Shown here piece by piece: positions 34,977 through 43,094 of a DNA stretch of 64,000 bases. A program made the translations under genes and the position numbers. The notes under the pieces are model-generated. The model ran no database searches and was not told the DNA's origin. It worked only from the letters and a program-made list of their open reading frames with translations. Each line of letters starts with the position of its first letter. The stretch's first letter is position 1. The stretch comes from Roseateles sp. DAIF2. GTDB taxonomy: Bacteria > Pseudomonadota > Gammaproteobacteria > Burkholderiales > Burkholderiaceae_C. The DNA is taken from the NCBI RefSeq assembly GCF_015624425.1, contig NZ_CP049919.1:3658001-3722000 (forward strand), given 5' to 3'.

Positions 34977-35924
34977 TTACTTGTCAGCAGGCGCCGGATC
35001 GTCGAGGGTCACCTCTATGTCGGCGTTATACGCCTTGGCGATCAAGTCCAACACGCGCCGATCGAATTCGGGACGGACCAGCCTAGAGAGTTGTGCACCG
35101 ACCGAGGTCAGGCGCAGTGCGAAAAATTCAAGTGCATTGGACTTGTGACGTTGAGTCAGTCGGAACCTTCCACCAGGAAAGACAAGAACCATTGACATCG
35201 CCTCGGCTTCAGCCTTGCCATTCCACATTGCAGCGTAAGGCATTGCGCCATCAACATCATGGAGCAGTCCCGCTTCTTGAAGCGCATACAGCGTTGAATG
35301 TGGCAGCCCTATTGGCTTAAGCCAATCGACCGCTTCGAATCCTCGTCTAGGCGTTTGCAGGATATGTCCCTTTGCGTCCACACATATGCTGCAAAGCGTC
35401 TGAAATGCATGTGCGTCATCCTTGGTCAAGCTCGCCATCACGGAAAGAGCCCGAAGGGAATACGACCCAGGCTGTTCGACCTCACCAGCGAGGACTCGCG
35501 CGAATAACAACTGCATTTCAGCATCTGACACATCCGCACCGAAGCGAAACAGAGCGCGACACCAATCGTCAGCAACAGGACTATCGGACGCTGTCGAAGG
35601 GCCATTTTCAATTGCGAGCTCGGCAATCGCTTCAATGTTCTGCTGGCGCTGTAGTTCGGACTGAATGAGGCGCTCTCGGGTTCGGCGAGCGAGTTGTTCA
35701 TCTGCATCTGCCAACGCAATCTTGGCTTCGATAGCTGACGCAACCTGAGCCCTCGCCTTGGCTTCCTCGACCTCAATGGCAGCCACGCCTAGCACCTTCG
35801 CTTCGTAGGCTTTGGCGTCAGCCTCGTTTCGAATGGCGCGTGGCCGGTACAGCGTACCGACACCCCTTACTACCGCGTCAATCAACTTCTCAGCAGGCTT
35901 GCCGAGACCAGTCAAATCTTCCAC
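34977..35924 (-). CDS. DUF2806 domain protein
   Basis: 315 residues from a GTG at 35924, chosen because GGGAGG lies just upstream and the family typically starts at EDLTGLGKPAEKLID; the open frame extends 90 codons further but is not conserved. The N-terminal half is a helical, Glu/Ala-rich segment (about 55-115). RQQNIEAIAELA, WCRALFRFGADVSDAEMQLLFARVLAGEVEQPGSYS and the helices after it match the DUF2806 pattern. Such proteins are scattered on mobile islands; no function is established. It is transcribed alone, towards the left end of the element. Confidence 0.75.
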   Translation of the reverse strand: MEDLTGLGKPAEKLIDAVVRGVGTLYRPRAIRNEADAKAYEAKVLGVAAIEVEEAKARAQVASAIEAKIALADADEQLARRTRERLIQSELQRQQNIEAIAELAIENGPSTASDSPVADDWCRALFRFGADVSDAEMQLLFARVLAGEVEQPGSYSLRALSVMASLTKDDAHAFQTLCSICVDAKGHILQTPRRGFEAVDWLKPIGLPHSTLYALQEAGLLHDVDGAMPYAAMWNGKAEAEAMSMVLVFPGGRFRLTQRHKSNALEFFALRLTSVGAQLSRLVRPEFDRRVLDLIAKAYNADIEVTLDDPAPADK

Positions 35925-36134
35925 GTCTTGCCTCCCTTGCGCCTGAACACCATGCAATCCGCGACGCTTCCCGGATCGTCTGTCTAGCGGCGACTCGCGC
36001 GCGATGTTTTGCCTCGAATTTTCCTGCGGGTTCTGGACAAGCCCAAAGCGCAATTTACCCCCGTGCCCCCTCGTTTCCCAACGAGATGACCTAGCTGCGC
36101 GGCGCTCCCGGACGTATGCCCATATCACCGGATC

Positions 36135-36173
36135 GTTCCATTCTCGGAACGGTTCCACACGCGGGACGGTCCG
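36135..36173. promoter_or_regulatory. Cluster of short inverted repeats, possible operator
   Basis: GTTCC at 36135, GGAAC at 36146 and GTTCC at 36152 make two overlapping palindromes (GTTCC-N6-GGAAC and GGAAC-G-GTTCC). A related GGAC-G-GTCC lies at about 36164-36172. The site is in the 35925-36320 gap between the divergent DUF2806 gene and the rightward genes. I see no other gene in that gap. Confidence 0.4.
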
Positions 36174-36320
36174 TTCTACGGCAGCCGCAGACAATGATAC
36201 AGCGCCCCGTCTGCCCAGGAATCTCCGGGCTTCCGCGCAACGTCAGGACTCGCGAAAGTCTCTCCCGTCAGCCCTCCCGAGAGGAGCCCTCTGTCTGGCC
36301 ACAGCGGCAAGGAGCGAATC

Positions 36321-36506
36321 ATGAGAATGAAGCTTGACGACTGGAGTCTATGGGACGACTTCGTGGGTCGCATCGTGGTTCGTGCTGACCGCATGGTCAG
36401 GTACATTGGCGAGTTGCCCGGCCGTGCATCCCCAGCCGCAGACATTGCTCGGCCGGGCTGTCTGGCGGCGCTATCGTCCGCGCCGGGCGGTCTGGATCGA
36501 CTCTGA
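36321..36506 (+). CDS. Small hypothetical ORF, possibly frameshifted
   Basis: 61 residues, starting MRMKLDDWSLWDDFVGR, behind a strong AAGGAG at 6 bases. It stops at 36506, but a second frame running to 36573 encodes a more protein-like end (AVWRRYRPRRAVWIDSDGFI...). The true product may join the two, through a sequencing error, a mutation or programmed frameshifting. No recognisable domain. Confidence 0.35.
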   Translation: MRMKLDDWSLWDDFVGRIVVRADRMVRYIGELPGRASPAADIARPGCLAALSSAPGGLDRL

Positions 36507-36605
36507 CGGCTTCATCATTCGCATGAGCCGCGTGGAGTTGCAAACCGACCGCTTGACGAAGCACACGGCATAACCGAGCGCCAGCCCGCAAAGACCAGCA
36601 CACCG

Positions 36606-37130
36606 GTGGCGCAACTGGAGACGTTCAAAGCCACCGCCTTTACACGCGCTGCTGCGCTGGTGAGGTTGCATGGCCACATGGACAGTCTCATGTGGCTCTG
36701 GCTGGCCGGAGAGTTCTGGGCGACCACCGAGGGCGGCAAGCGCGAGCTAGTGGGCCTGCTGCGAACCTACGACGACTGGCGACCGATGATGCGGCGCCAT
36801 GAGGCCCGGACGTGGCAAGACCTGCCGGAATGGCTTCCGGCTTGGCGAGGCTACGACGCGGGTTTCAATGAAGACGGCCTGGCGTACACGATGGACCGAG
36901 AAATGGCCCGCGCGTGTCCCTTCGTGGCGCGCTATCGGATGGCCGGTCTGATGCTTGTCCTGCACTGCGTCTGGATCAGCAAGGAGGACTGCATCATCAA
37001 GATGGACCAAGGGCGGACTGAGGTGCTTGCCCGCATCGTGAACGAGAGCAACGGGGTAGCTCTGGACCTGAGCGTGTCACCGGGCGCCTTCGCGGGCATT
37101 CCGCGCTTGCCGGCGACTGTGGCGGTCTGA
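36606..37130 (+). CDS. Hypothetical protein of the element
   Basis: 174 residues from a GTG at 36606; no good ribosome binding site is visible, and an internal ATG near 36678 is possible. It is rich in Trp and Arg in its middle (TYDDWRPMMRRHEARTWQDLPEWLPAWRGYDAGF) and looks like a soluble cytoplasmic protein. I do not recognise a domain. It converges on the serine recombinase gene. Confidence 0.5.
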   Translation: MAQLETFKATAFTRAAALVRLHGHMDSLMWLWLAGEFWATTEGGKRELVGLLRTYDDWRPMMRRHEARTWQDLPEWLPAWRGYDAGFNEDGLAYTMDREMARACPFVARYRMAGLMLVLHCVWISKEDCIIKMDQGRTEVLARIVNESNGVALDLSVSPGAFAGIPRLPATVAV

Positions 37131-37170
37131 ATCAGTGCCGAGGTGCGTAGGACCGCGAGGCCCTGCGGCT

Positions 37171-37824
37171 TCAGCCTTCGGCGCCCTTCGTGTCCCGCAG
37201 CTTGACCGCGCGCAGGATGGTCGAGCGGCTGGCGCCGGTCAATTCCTGCACCTGGTTCCAGGTCTTGCCTGCGCCGAGCAGTGCAACGATGTTCTCGTGC
37301 CGCTTCTGGTCCACTTGGCGGCCCCTATACAGCCCCTGGGTCTGAGCCTTCGCAATGCCCTCCGCCTGACGGCGGCGGCGGTCGGTGTAGTCCTTGCGGG
37401 CCATCACGGCCAGCATGTCCAGCAGCATCGCGTTGACGGCCTGAAGGATCAGCTCTGTGGGGTCGGCCTCCTGGCCCGCCCGACGTGCCGGCGAGGCCCG
37501 CATGGCCCCGTGGCTGGTCGGCAGGTCCAAGGCAACCACCCTGACACCCTTGGCCTTGATGGCATCCTTCAGGGCCTCCCAATCGTCCACGCTAAGGCGC
37601 GACAGGCGGTCCACTTGCTCCACCAGCAGCACGTCGCCGGGATGGCAGTCAGCCAACAACCGGAACAGCTCAGGCCGGTGCAGCTTCGCCCCTGACTCGT
37701 TCTCCGCATACCAAGAAGCCACCACGCGGCCATGCCCTGCGGCGAATTGCGCCAGTGGCTGGCGGGCGCGCAGGGCGTCTTGGTCTTCAGTGCTGGCACG
37801 CAGGTAGGCGCGGACGTGCGACAT
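37171..37824 (-). CDS. Serine recombinase (resolvase/invertase family)
   Basis: 217 residues. The catalytic domain has Arg9 and nucleophile Ser11 (YLRAST), and the arginines of LLVEQVDRLSR (73, 76). Helix E contains MLLDMLAVMARKDYTDRRRRQAEGI. A C-terminal helix-turn-helix (WNQVQELTGASRSTILRAVKL) binds DNA. The size matches small resolvases or invertases rather than large integrases. An array of repeats upstream may be its res site. In an element that already has a tyrosine integrase, it may resolve multimers or invert a segment. Confidence 0.88.
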   Translation of the reverse strand: MSHVRAYLRASTEDQDALRARQPLAQFAAGHGRVVASWYAENESGAKLHRPELFRLLADCHPGDVLLVEQVDRLSRLSVDDWEALKDAIKAKGVRVVALDLPTSHGAMRASPARRAGQEADPTELILQAVNAMLLDMLAVMARKDYTDRRRRQAEGIAKAQTQGLYRGRQVDQKRHENIVALLGAGKTWNQVQELTGASRSTILRAVKLRDTKGAEG

Positions 37825-37837
37825 GCGGAACCCATTC

Positions 37838-37907
37838 AGTTTCGTTTAACTGGTTCGCATTATGCAAGTTTCGTTTGAGTAAATCAATTACGGAAACGGA
37901 ACCAGTT
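37838..37907. promoter_or_regulatory. Repeat array upstream of the serine recombinase (candidate res site)
   Basis: AGTTTCGTTT occurs at 37838-37847 and again at 37867-37876, a 29-base step. AACTGGTTC (37848-37856) is inverted as GAACCAGTT (37899-37907). This local AT-rich patch lies directly before the recombinase ATG, where resolvases usually bind. The remaining bases to 38007 show no gene. Confidence 0.45.
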
Positions 37908-38007
37908 TGGCGCCCCTGGGAAGCTGCGCTGGCTGGTGTCGTCAAGGCATACCGAAAGCGAACCGAAAGGCAGCCACTGTTGCTACGAGCGCCCGCTTGC
38001 TTCTCAG

Positions 38008-38556
38008 CTATGCCCCGGGCTCCCAGCCACAAGCACAGCGCCTTCCCAAGAGGTGCATCCAGGGTTGCCCGCATAGCCCGAGGCGCAGAGCTGGTCGCTC
38101 AGTACCGGATGACGGAACGCACACTCGCCCCTCGCCTTCCATTTCGGCTTGGAATCGTTCATCCACATCCATGCTCGCGAGGAACTCATCCAGTTTCCGC
38201 ATGACAACCGGATTGATTGGTGGGTCTTCCACACCCGGTCGAGGCTGCGCCATCTGCTCGGCCAGTCGCTGCTTGGCCGCTACCCGCGTCTTCCGCGTAC
38301 CGCGCTTCACCGGCACATAGCCTCGCCCCTGCTCCATACGTCGCGCCTGGAGGGCTTCGAACAGGCCCGGCTCTTCCTTGATGTACTTCAGCAACGTCCC
38401 TCGGCTGATGCCGTACTTCTTGGCCGTCGCCGCCAGGTTGACAGGCCCAACGGGACTGCGCAGTTCGGTCATCAAGTTGAGCCAGCCCCTCCCAGTAAGG
38501 GCAACCATGGAGCCAGCCGGCCGACCTGGCCGCTTCGATTTCGGTTCACTCGCCAT
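38008..38556 (-). CDS. Putative DNA-binding protein with AT-hook-like N-terminus
   Basis: 182 residues from the ATG at 38556. The N-terminus SKRPGRPAGS resembles an AT hook. The region NLAATAKKYGISRGTLLKYIKEEPGLF looks like a helix-turn-helix. The last 40 residues are Cys/Trp-rich and may be poorly conserved. It may be a small regulator of the element; it is on the same strand as the recombinase and upstream of it. Confidence 0.5.
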   Translation of the reverse strand: MASEPKSKRPGRPAGSMVALTGRGWLNLMTELRSPVGPVNLAATAKKYGISRGTLLKYIKEEPGLFEALQARRMEQGRGYVPVKRGTRKTRVAAKQRLAEQMAQPRPGVEDPPINPVVMRKLDEFLASMDVDERFQAEMEGEGRVCVPSSGTERPALRLGLCGQPWMHLLGRRCACGWEPGA

Positions 38557-38894
38557 GCGGTCAGTGTACGGAATTAATTGAACACTTTCGCGTGACACCC
38601 AACACGCCGCCAGCCCACACTAACACTGGGAAAACGGCCGACTCCGCATCTTCAGGCGCGACACGCGCTGAACCTGTATATGAAGACCCACTTTGTCCTG
38701 CCGAGGTACTGAACACTTTCACGGACTCGCCAATCAGCGGAAGACCCCATGAACACTGGGCTCTCCCGTCACGCCCCATGCAAAACCCTCCCCTTCAGCA
38801 CCTATTACTAGAGAAGGCGGGACTGCGCGATTGCGCATCCGCGTCCTCGACGCCCCACCAGCAACCCCAACCGACAAGGAGATTCCGAAACGCG

Positions 38895-39548
38895 ATGACC
38901 CCCACCGACACGCAGCAGGGTGCAAGCCGTGACCCCGCTCCGCCGCGGTTCCTGCCCTGTCAGCCCATAGCGCACCTCCAGGCCACCTGCACTGGCCGCA
39001 CTTCGCCCACCGCCGCCGACCTCGAATCCTTCGACGTTGACGCCTTCCTTGCAAGCCTGCCTTCCTGGAGGGACTACTGCGAGCAACCATCCCGGGACTC
39101 CGACCGCAGCATCCGAGGCAGTGCTGGCCGGCGACTGCGAGACGGCCTATCCGCACGGGTGTCTGACGAGTTGCTCCGAGAGATTGCCAGCGACACCTTC
39201 GGGGCCGTCCGCTGCTCGCAAAAGTACCTGAATGCCATGCGCGTCGTCCTGGGCAACCAGGCTCACGCCGAGCAGTTCGGTTACCTGCTTGAGATGAATA
39301 CGAGGACCAGCTTCGCTACCGAGAAGGTCATGCGGACCATCCTCGGGCAGATGGACCAGGCCGGCGTCACCTTTAAGAAGCAGGCCGTCCTGGGCCAAGG
39401 CCGTGTGCAGGCCGTGCACTGCTACCGCCGCCGACCCGCCAACGTCGACCCCGCTGCACTGCTGAATGCCCTGTATCGGCGGACAGAGAGCGAAAACAGT
39501 GACTGGTGCGCATCCCCAACCATTCCCGCGTATGAGGTTCCGTACTGA
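38895..39548 (+). CDS. Hypothetical protein of the element
   Basis: 217 residues from the ATG at 38895 (AAGGAG upstream, somewhat far); the frame is open from 38592, but that part is compositionally unlike coding sequence. The N-terminal 60 residues are Pro/Thr-rich and the rest is helical (VSDELLREIASDTFGAVRCSQKYLNAMRVVLGNQ). No known domain recognised. The 39549-39839 gap that follows shows no gene. Confidence 0.45.
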   Translation: MTPTDTQQGASRDPAPPRFLPCQPIAHLQATCTGRTSPTAADLESFDVDAFLASLPSWRDYCEQPSRDSDRSIRGSAGRRLRDGLSARVSDELLREIASDTFGAVRCSQKYLNAMRVVLGNQAHAEQFGYLLEMNTRTSFATEKVMRTILGQMDQAGVTFKKQAVLGQGRVQAVHCYRRRPANVDPAALLNALYRRTESENSDWCASPTIPAYEVPY

Positions 39549-39839
39549 CCAGCCGCCTTAAGGGCGCAGTACCTAGAGGGTTCCATCCTTGTGGCGACTT
39601 ACTACGCAGCCACACCGGCACCGCCATCGAACGAGCCTCTTCGAGGTTCAGGCCCCGTTGACCCCTGAAGGGCAACCAGTGGCACGGCCGAATGCTTCCG
39701 CGCCTGTGCGTGCGGGGGGATGCGGTCTGTTTCCGGGTCATCAGGCCATCGGCCGACCTCACTCCCATCCCTTTGCAACCACGTTCAGCCAGCCCCACAC
39801 GGGGAACTCGGCTGAATCACCCCTACCCACTCCATTCCT

Positions 39840-40505
39840 ATGACACACCACTGCACCGTTCCCCACTGCGACCAGCCCACCTCTGGGCGGTCGAACAAGT
39901 GCAACGCCCACCGCCTGGCCCTTCGTCGCCACGGGCATCCGCTTCAGACCGGCATCAAGGTCACCGAGTTCGGCCCCTACCGGGACACCATCCGGCGCCT
40001 CTGGCGGGCCAACGATGCGTCTCCACTCTGGGAGGTCGTGAAGGCCCGTTGGGGCCGCTGCCTGGGCCATGCGCAGGCCATCCTCGGCGACTACGCCCGC
40101 GGGGTCGCTTGCAACCGGCACGAGGTCCAGGCTGCCGATGAGCTGCTGCGCCTGGACAGCAACGTCCCTTTCGAGGATCTCGCCTCAACTGCGCTGGCGC
40201 TGTACGTCTACGCCGCCGACCAGCCGTATCGCTTTAAGAGCGACGATGCCTTCCGCTTTCAGGTCGTGCGCAAGGTCCGCGGCCTGGACGACCTCGCCAT
40301 CGGCAAGACCTGGAACAACAAGCGCCGGTCGATGCGCAGCGTGTACCGGGACCTTCCCCCACGCGCAGTTCTCCGCCTACATGCCTACCTTGGGGCCGTC
40401 TTTGGCGAGGCCGGCATGCTGCTGCGGGATCACGCGAAGTCACGGCCGAAGCTGGAGGCCACGGAGGCCCGCACGATGGCCGATGCCGTGAGGTCGCTGC
40501 GATGA
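39840..40505 (+). CDS. Hypothetical protein with N-terminal zinc-finger-like motif
   Basis: 221 residues. The start MTHHCTVPHC followed by KCNAH gives a C-x4-C-x11-C-x2-H pattern that could hold zinc. The remainder is helical and basic, rich in Arg and Leu. The ATGA overlap with the next gene shows coupled translation. Not recognised as a known family; HNH-type phage proteins sometimes start this way, but no HNH residues follow. Confidence 0.55.
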   Translation: MTHHCTVPHCDQPTSGRSNKCNAHRLALRRHGHPLQTGIKVTEFGPYRDTIRRLWRANDASPLWEVVKARWGRCLGHAQAILGDYARGVACNRHEVQAADELLRLDSNVPFEDLASTALALYVYAADQPYRFKSDDAFRFQVVRKVRGLDDLAIGKTWNNKRRSMRSVYRDLPPRAVLRLHAYLGAVFGEAGMLLRDHAKSRPKLEATEARTMADAVRSLR

Positions 40506-40921
40506 GCGGTACTAGGCGCAATCGCTGGGACCCGGAGGTCCCCTGGGAGGTCCCGCGAGACCTGCGCTGGCCCCTACCCGCTGGTATGCAGTGGGCGGCG
40601 GCGGGCCGCTGCCTGCGCCTCGGACCCGCAACGCCCGCACAGGTCATCCGACCGGAGGACTGGGGCGATGCGGTCGCCGGCCGCGTCCAGGCTGTCGCGC
40701 TGGTCTCGGCCATCCACGCACACGCGCTCTGCATCGGTCACCTGCCCTCAGGCTACGCCATCTACACCCGGCGCCCTGCGCTGGTCCACATGAGCCTCGG
40801 GGATCACCTCACCGTCCGCGTGGCCAAGTCCCGCGCGGGAGAGCTTTGGGCCGCCCCCTTGGCGCGCGTGGTCGGGCCACCGCAGCCACCAGCCGCACCA
40901 GGCAACCAACCTACCTACTGA
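40502..40921 (+). CDS. Hypothetical protein coupled to the zinc-finger-like protein
   Basis: 139 residues; its ATG overlaps the preceding stop codon by 4 bases. It is rich in Pro, Trp and Arg at the N-terminus ([19 protein letters not shown]). A compact central region may be a small beta fold. No known domain. It lies 7 bases before the RNase HI gene, so the three probably form one operon. Confidence 0.5.
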   Translation: MSGTRRNRWDPEVPWEVPRDLRWPLPAGMQWAAAGRCLRLGPATPAQVIRPEDWGDAVAGRVQAVALVSAIHAHALCIGHLPSGYAIYTRRPALVHMSLGDHLTVRVAKSRAGELWAAPLARVVGPPQPPAAPGNQPTY

Positions 40922-40928
40922 ACTGACC

Positions 40929-41378
40929 ATGACCACCAACATGACTGAAAAGCCACCCGTCACCATCTACACAGACGGCGCCTGCAAGGGCAACCCCGGC
41001 CCGGGTGGCTGGGGCGTCTACATGCACAACGGCACGAAGGCCAAAGAGCTGTGGGGAGGGGAGGCTGCGACCACGAACAACCGCATGGAGTTGATGGCGG
41101 CCATCAAGGCGCTGGAGTTCTTTCCCACACGGCGCCGGCTGACCATCCATTCAGACAGCAAGCTCCTCATTTCAGGGATGACTGAATGGCTTCCCGGCTG
41201 GGTCGCTAGGGGATGGAAGAAGGCGAAGGGCGACACCGTCGAAAACCTAGCCCTTTGGCAGCGGCTGTACACACTTGCAGCGCAGCATGACGTGTCTTGG
41301 CGCTGGGTCAAGGGGCACGCAGGGGACCCTGGGAATGAGCGCGCAGACACGCTGGCAAACCTGGGTGTAGCGCGCTAG
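40929..41378 (+). CDS. rnhA: Ribonuclease HI carried by the element
   Basis: 149 residues with the complete catalytic set: Asp16 ([16 protein letters not shown]), Glu54 (NRMEL), Asp76 (HSDSK), the flexible-loop His130 (KGHAG) and Asp140 (NERAD). It cleaves RNA in RNA-DNA hybrids. It lies 7 bases after an unknown gene and 49 bases before the HipA-like kinase. A chromosomal copy is expected elsewhere, so this is probably an extra one used in the element's own replication or in stress or defence. Confidence 0.92.
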   Translation: MTTNMTEKPPVTIYTDGACKGNPGPGGWGVYMHNGTKAKELWGGEAATTNNRMELMAAIKALEFFPTRRRLTIHSDSKLLISGMTEWLPGWVARGWKKAKGDTVENLALWQRLYTLAAQHDVSWRWVKGHAGDPGNERADTLANLGVAR

Positions 41379-41427
41379 CACCGAAGGCATAATCGGCCGC
41401 ACAAGACCAGCACGGCAAGGGGGGTGA

Positions 41428-42174
41428 ATGCAGCTTCAGACCGCAACGGTGATTGCCGGATCGGAGACTCCAGCCGGAGATGGGCAGTTCGGAGCTATGC
41501 GCTGCGTCATTACCCTGCCTGATGGAAGTCGGCGCGCAGCAGTCATTAAACGCGGACCTGTTGGAGAAATTGCCGCAGAGGCGTTTGGCGCGCTCGTGCT
41601 GGCCGCTTGGGGACTTCCCGTTCCTGAACCATTTCTCATCGACGAGGCGACGGGCCCCGCGTTCGCCACCGCTGACGTTGGATACCCTAATCTCAAAAAG
41701 AGGCTCGGCCTGGACTCGCTCCCTGATGGACCTGCCAAAGCTGCTGCCCTACAGATTGCGGTGCAGCTCGCCGTCCAACTGCCGAGCACTCCTCTTGCTG
41801 TGGTGGCTGATGAAGCCATCAACAACCGCGATAGGAATCTGGGAAACATCCTCTGGGACGGGCAATCAGAAGCGTGGATTGACCACGCGCTCGCGCTCGG
41901 CGAGCACCCAGAAGGCTATCCAGATAGAAACAAGCTCGCCGAAATGGCATGCATGGCCGGGGACCACGACCGCGTGAGCCGAGCAGCAGTGGGCCAAGCC
42001 TTGGCCGTCAGCGCCTCTCCGTTGGTACCGGCAAACGATGCGATGCCAACCGCACTGCAAGGAAGAAACCACGCCGCGTATGTCGCGGCACGCCTCAACA
42101 ACTTAGCCGCTCGTGTACTGGATCGGTTTCCGAAGCCAGCGGACCTTTTGACCAATGCAAATCAGCCAGCCTGA
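41428..42174 (+). CDS. HipA-like kinase (HipA_2 type)
   Basis: 248 residues behind AAGGGGGGTGA. Kinase-like motifs: Lys41 (AAVIKRG), the helix EIAAEAFGALVLAAWGLPVPEP, and the catalytic loop with Asp135 and Asn140 (INNRDRNLGNILWDG), then Asp152 (WIDHALALGEH), corresponding to the DFG Asp. The protein is about half the size of HipA, and no HipB-type antitoxin precedes it, so it is not a classical HipBA pair. The next gene overlaps its end by 20 bases. The substrate is unknown; HipA relatives phosphorylate proteins. Confidence 0.75.
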   Translation: MQLQTATVIAGSETPAGDGQFGAMRCVITLPDGSRRAAVIKRGPVGEIAAEAFGALVLAAWGLPVPEPFLIDEATGPAFATADVGYPNLKKRLGLDSLPDGPAKAAALQIAVQLAVQLPSTPLAVVADEAINNRDRNLGNILWDGQSEAWIDHALALGEHPEGYPDRNKLAEMACMAGDHDRVSRAAVGQALAVSASPLVPANDAMPTALQGRNHAAYVAARLNNLAARVLDRFPKPADLLTNANQPA

Positions 42175-43009
42175 GCTTACAAAGGCGCCTCCGCGCTGTG
42201 CGTGGAGACCGCTGTTCTGGGAGCCCGTTGCCGGCACTGGCGAACGGCTCATGATTGGATTGATCCACAACTTCGGAGGAGAAGTCGGTGCAGCTCGGCT
42301 TATTCGCGACGATGTTCTAGAAGGGCTCTATGGCAAAGCAGCAGAAGGCGTGCAACGGCTTTTAGAGCATGCCCTCAAGACGTACGTTGCTGCCGCTCAA
42401 GCCAGCACAATTGGTGATGTTGGCATCAGCATGATGGGCCTGCATCCCGGCGAACTGAAGGAGACCGAGGTCAAGTCCCTAACCGAGCTACTTCATGTCG
42501 CGGCACTGCTATACAGCAGCCTCGCCAGTGTCGACAAATTGGACGAGCTGGAAGAGACTGATGCACCTCAACAGGAAGACGTGAACCGACGATTCAGTAC
42601 GGAGGTCCGTGGGGGCGTAGGTGCCTTGAGGCCCGACTTGCTGATGTACTTTGGCAAAGGCGGGCGGCTAGTCCCTGGAGGCCAAATCGTTAGATTCGGG
42701 TACTTCAGCCCCAAAGCCGTCTTGCACTTCACGGTCCTCAATGCCGTAAGACAGCCAGCAGGTGTCCGTGACGCACGTGCACGCCTGTTTGAGCTACAAC
42801 GCGCCCGCGACGTTGCAGGAATAGGAAGCGCAGCGCTCATCGCTGCCGTGCCCCGCGATGACGACCCTACCCTCGGGCCCAAGCAGCGTGAACAGCTAAA
42901 AATCAATCGGGCAGAAATCGAAAACGAGGCGGACGCAGTGTCCATGAAGTGGTTTGCGGTCTCTGCCGTCCCGGAAGCTGTCGCACGCGTCATTGATGTG
43001 GTGACTTGA
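42155..43009 (+). CDS. Unknown partner of the HipA-like kinase
   Basis: 284 residues, starting inside the last codons of the kinase gene, which indicates coupled expression. The N-terminus (WRPLFWEPVAGTGERLMIGLIHNFGG) vaguely resembles the start of DUF3037 proteins, which often accompany HipA_2 kinases, but I would not assign it. The rest is mixed helix and strand, with a conserved-looking GGRLVPGGQIVRFGYFSPK stretch. An ATG at 42251 is a possible shorter start. The kinase and this gene form the last cargo pair before the integrase. Confidence 0.5.
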   Translation: MQISQPELTKAPPRCAWRPLFWEPVAGTGERLMIGLIHNFGGEVGAARLIRDDVLEGLYGKAAEGVQRLLEHALKTYVAAAQASTIGDVGISMMGLHPGELKETEVKSLTELLHVAALLYSSLASVDKLDELEETDAPQQEDVNRRFSTEVRGGVGALRPDLLMYFGKGGRLVPGGQIVRFGYFSPKAVLHFTVLNAVRQPAGVRDARARLFELQRARDVAGIGSAALIAAVPRDDDPTLGPKQREQLKINRAEIENEADAVSMKWFAVSAVPEAVARVIDVVT

Positions 43010-43094
43010 AGCGGCTGCTCTTGCTTGACCGACCGTAGCCCTTTTCGACCGGCCAAGGGCACTACCAAACAGCAACGACAGCTCGTCGCAGCTC

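Noticed and set aside
41428..43009. A classical HipBA toxin-antitoxin pair
   Set aside because: The kinase is too short for HipA, no Xre-type HipB precedes it, and the partner follows the kinase and has no HTH.
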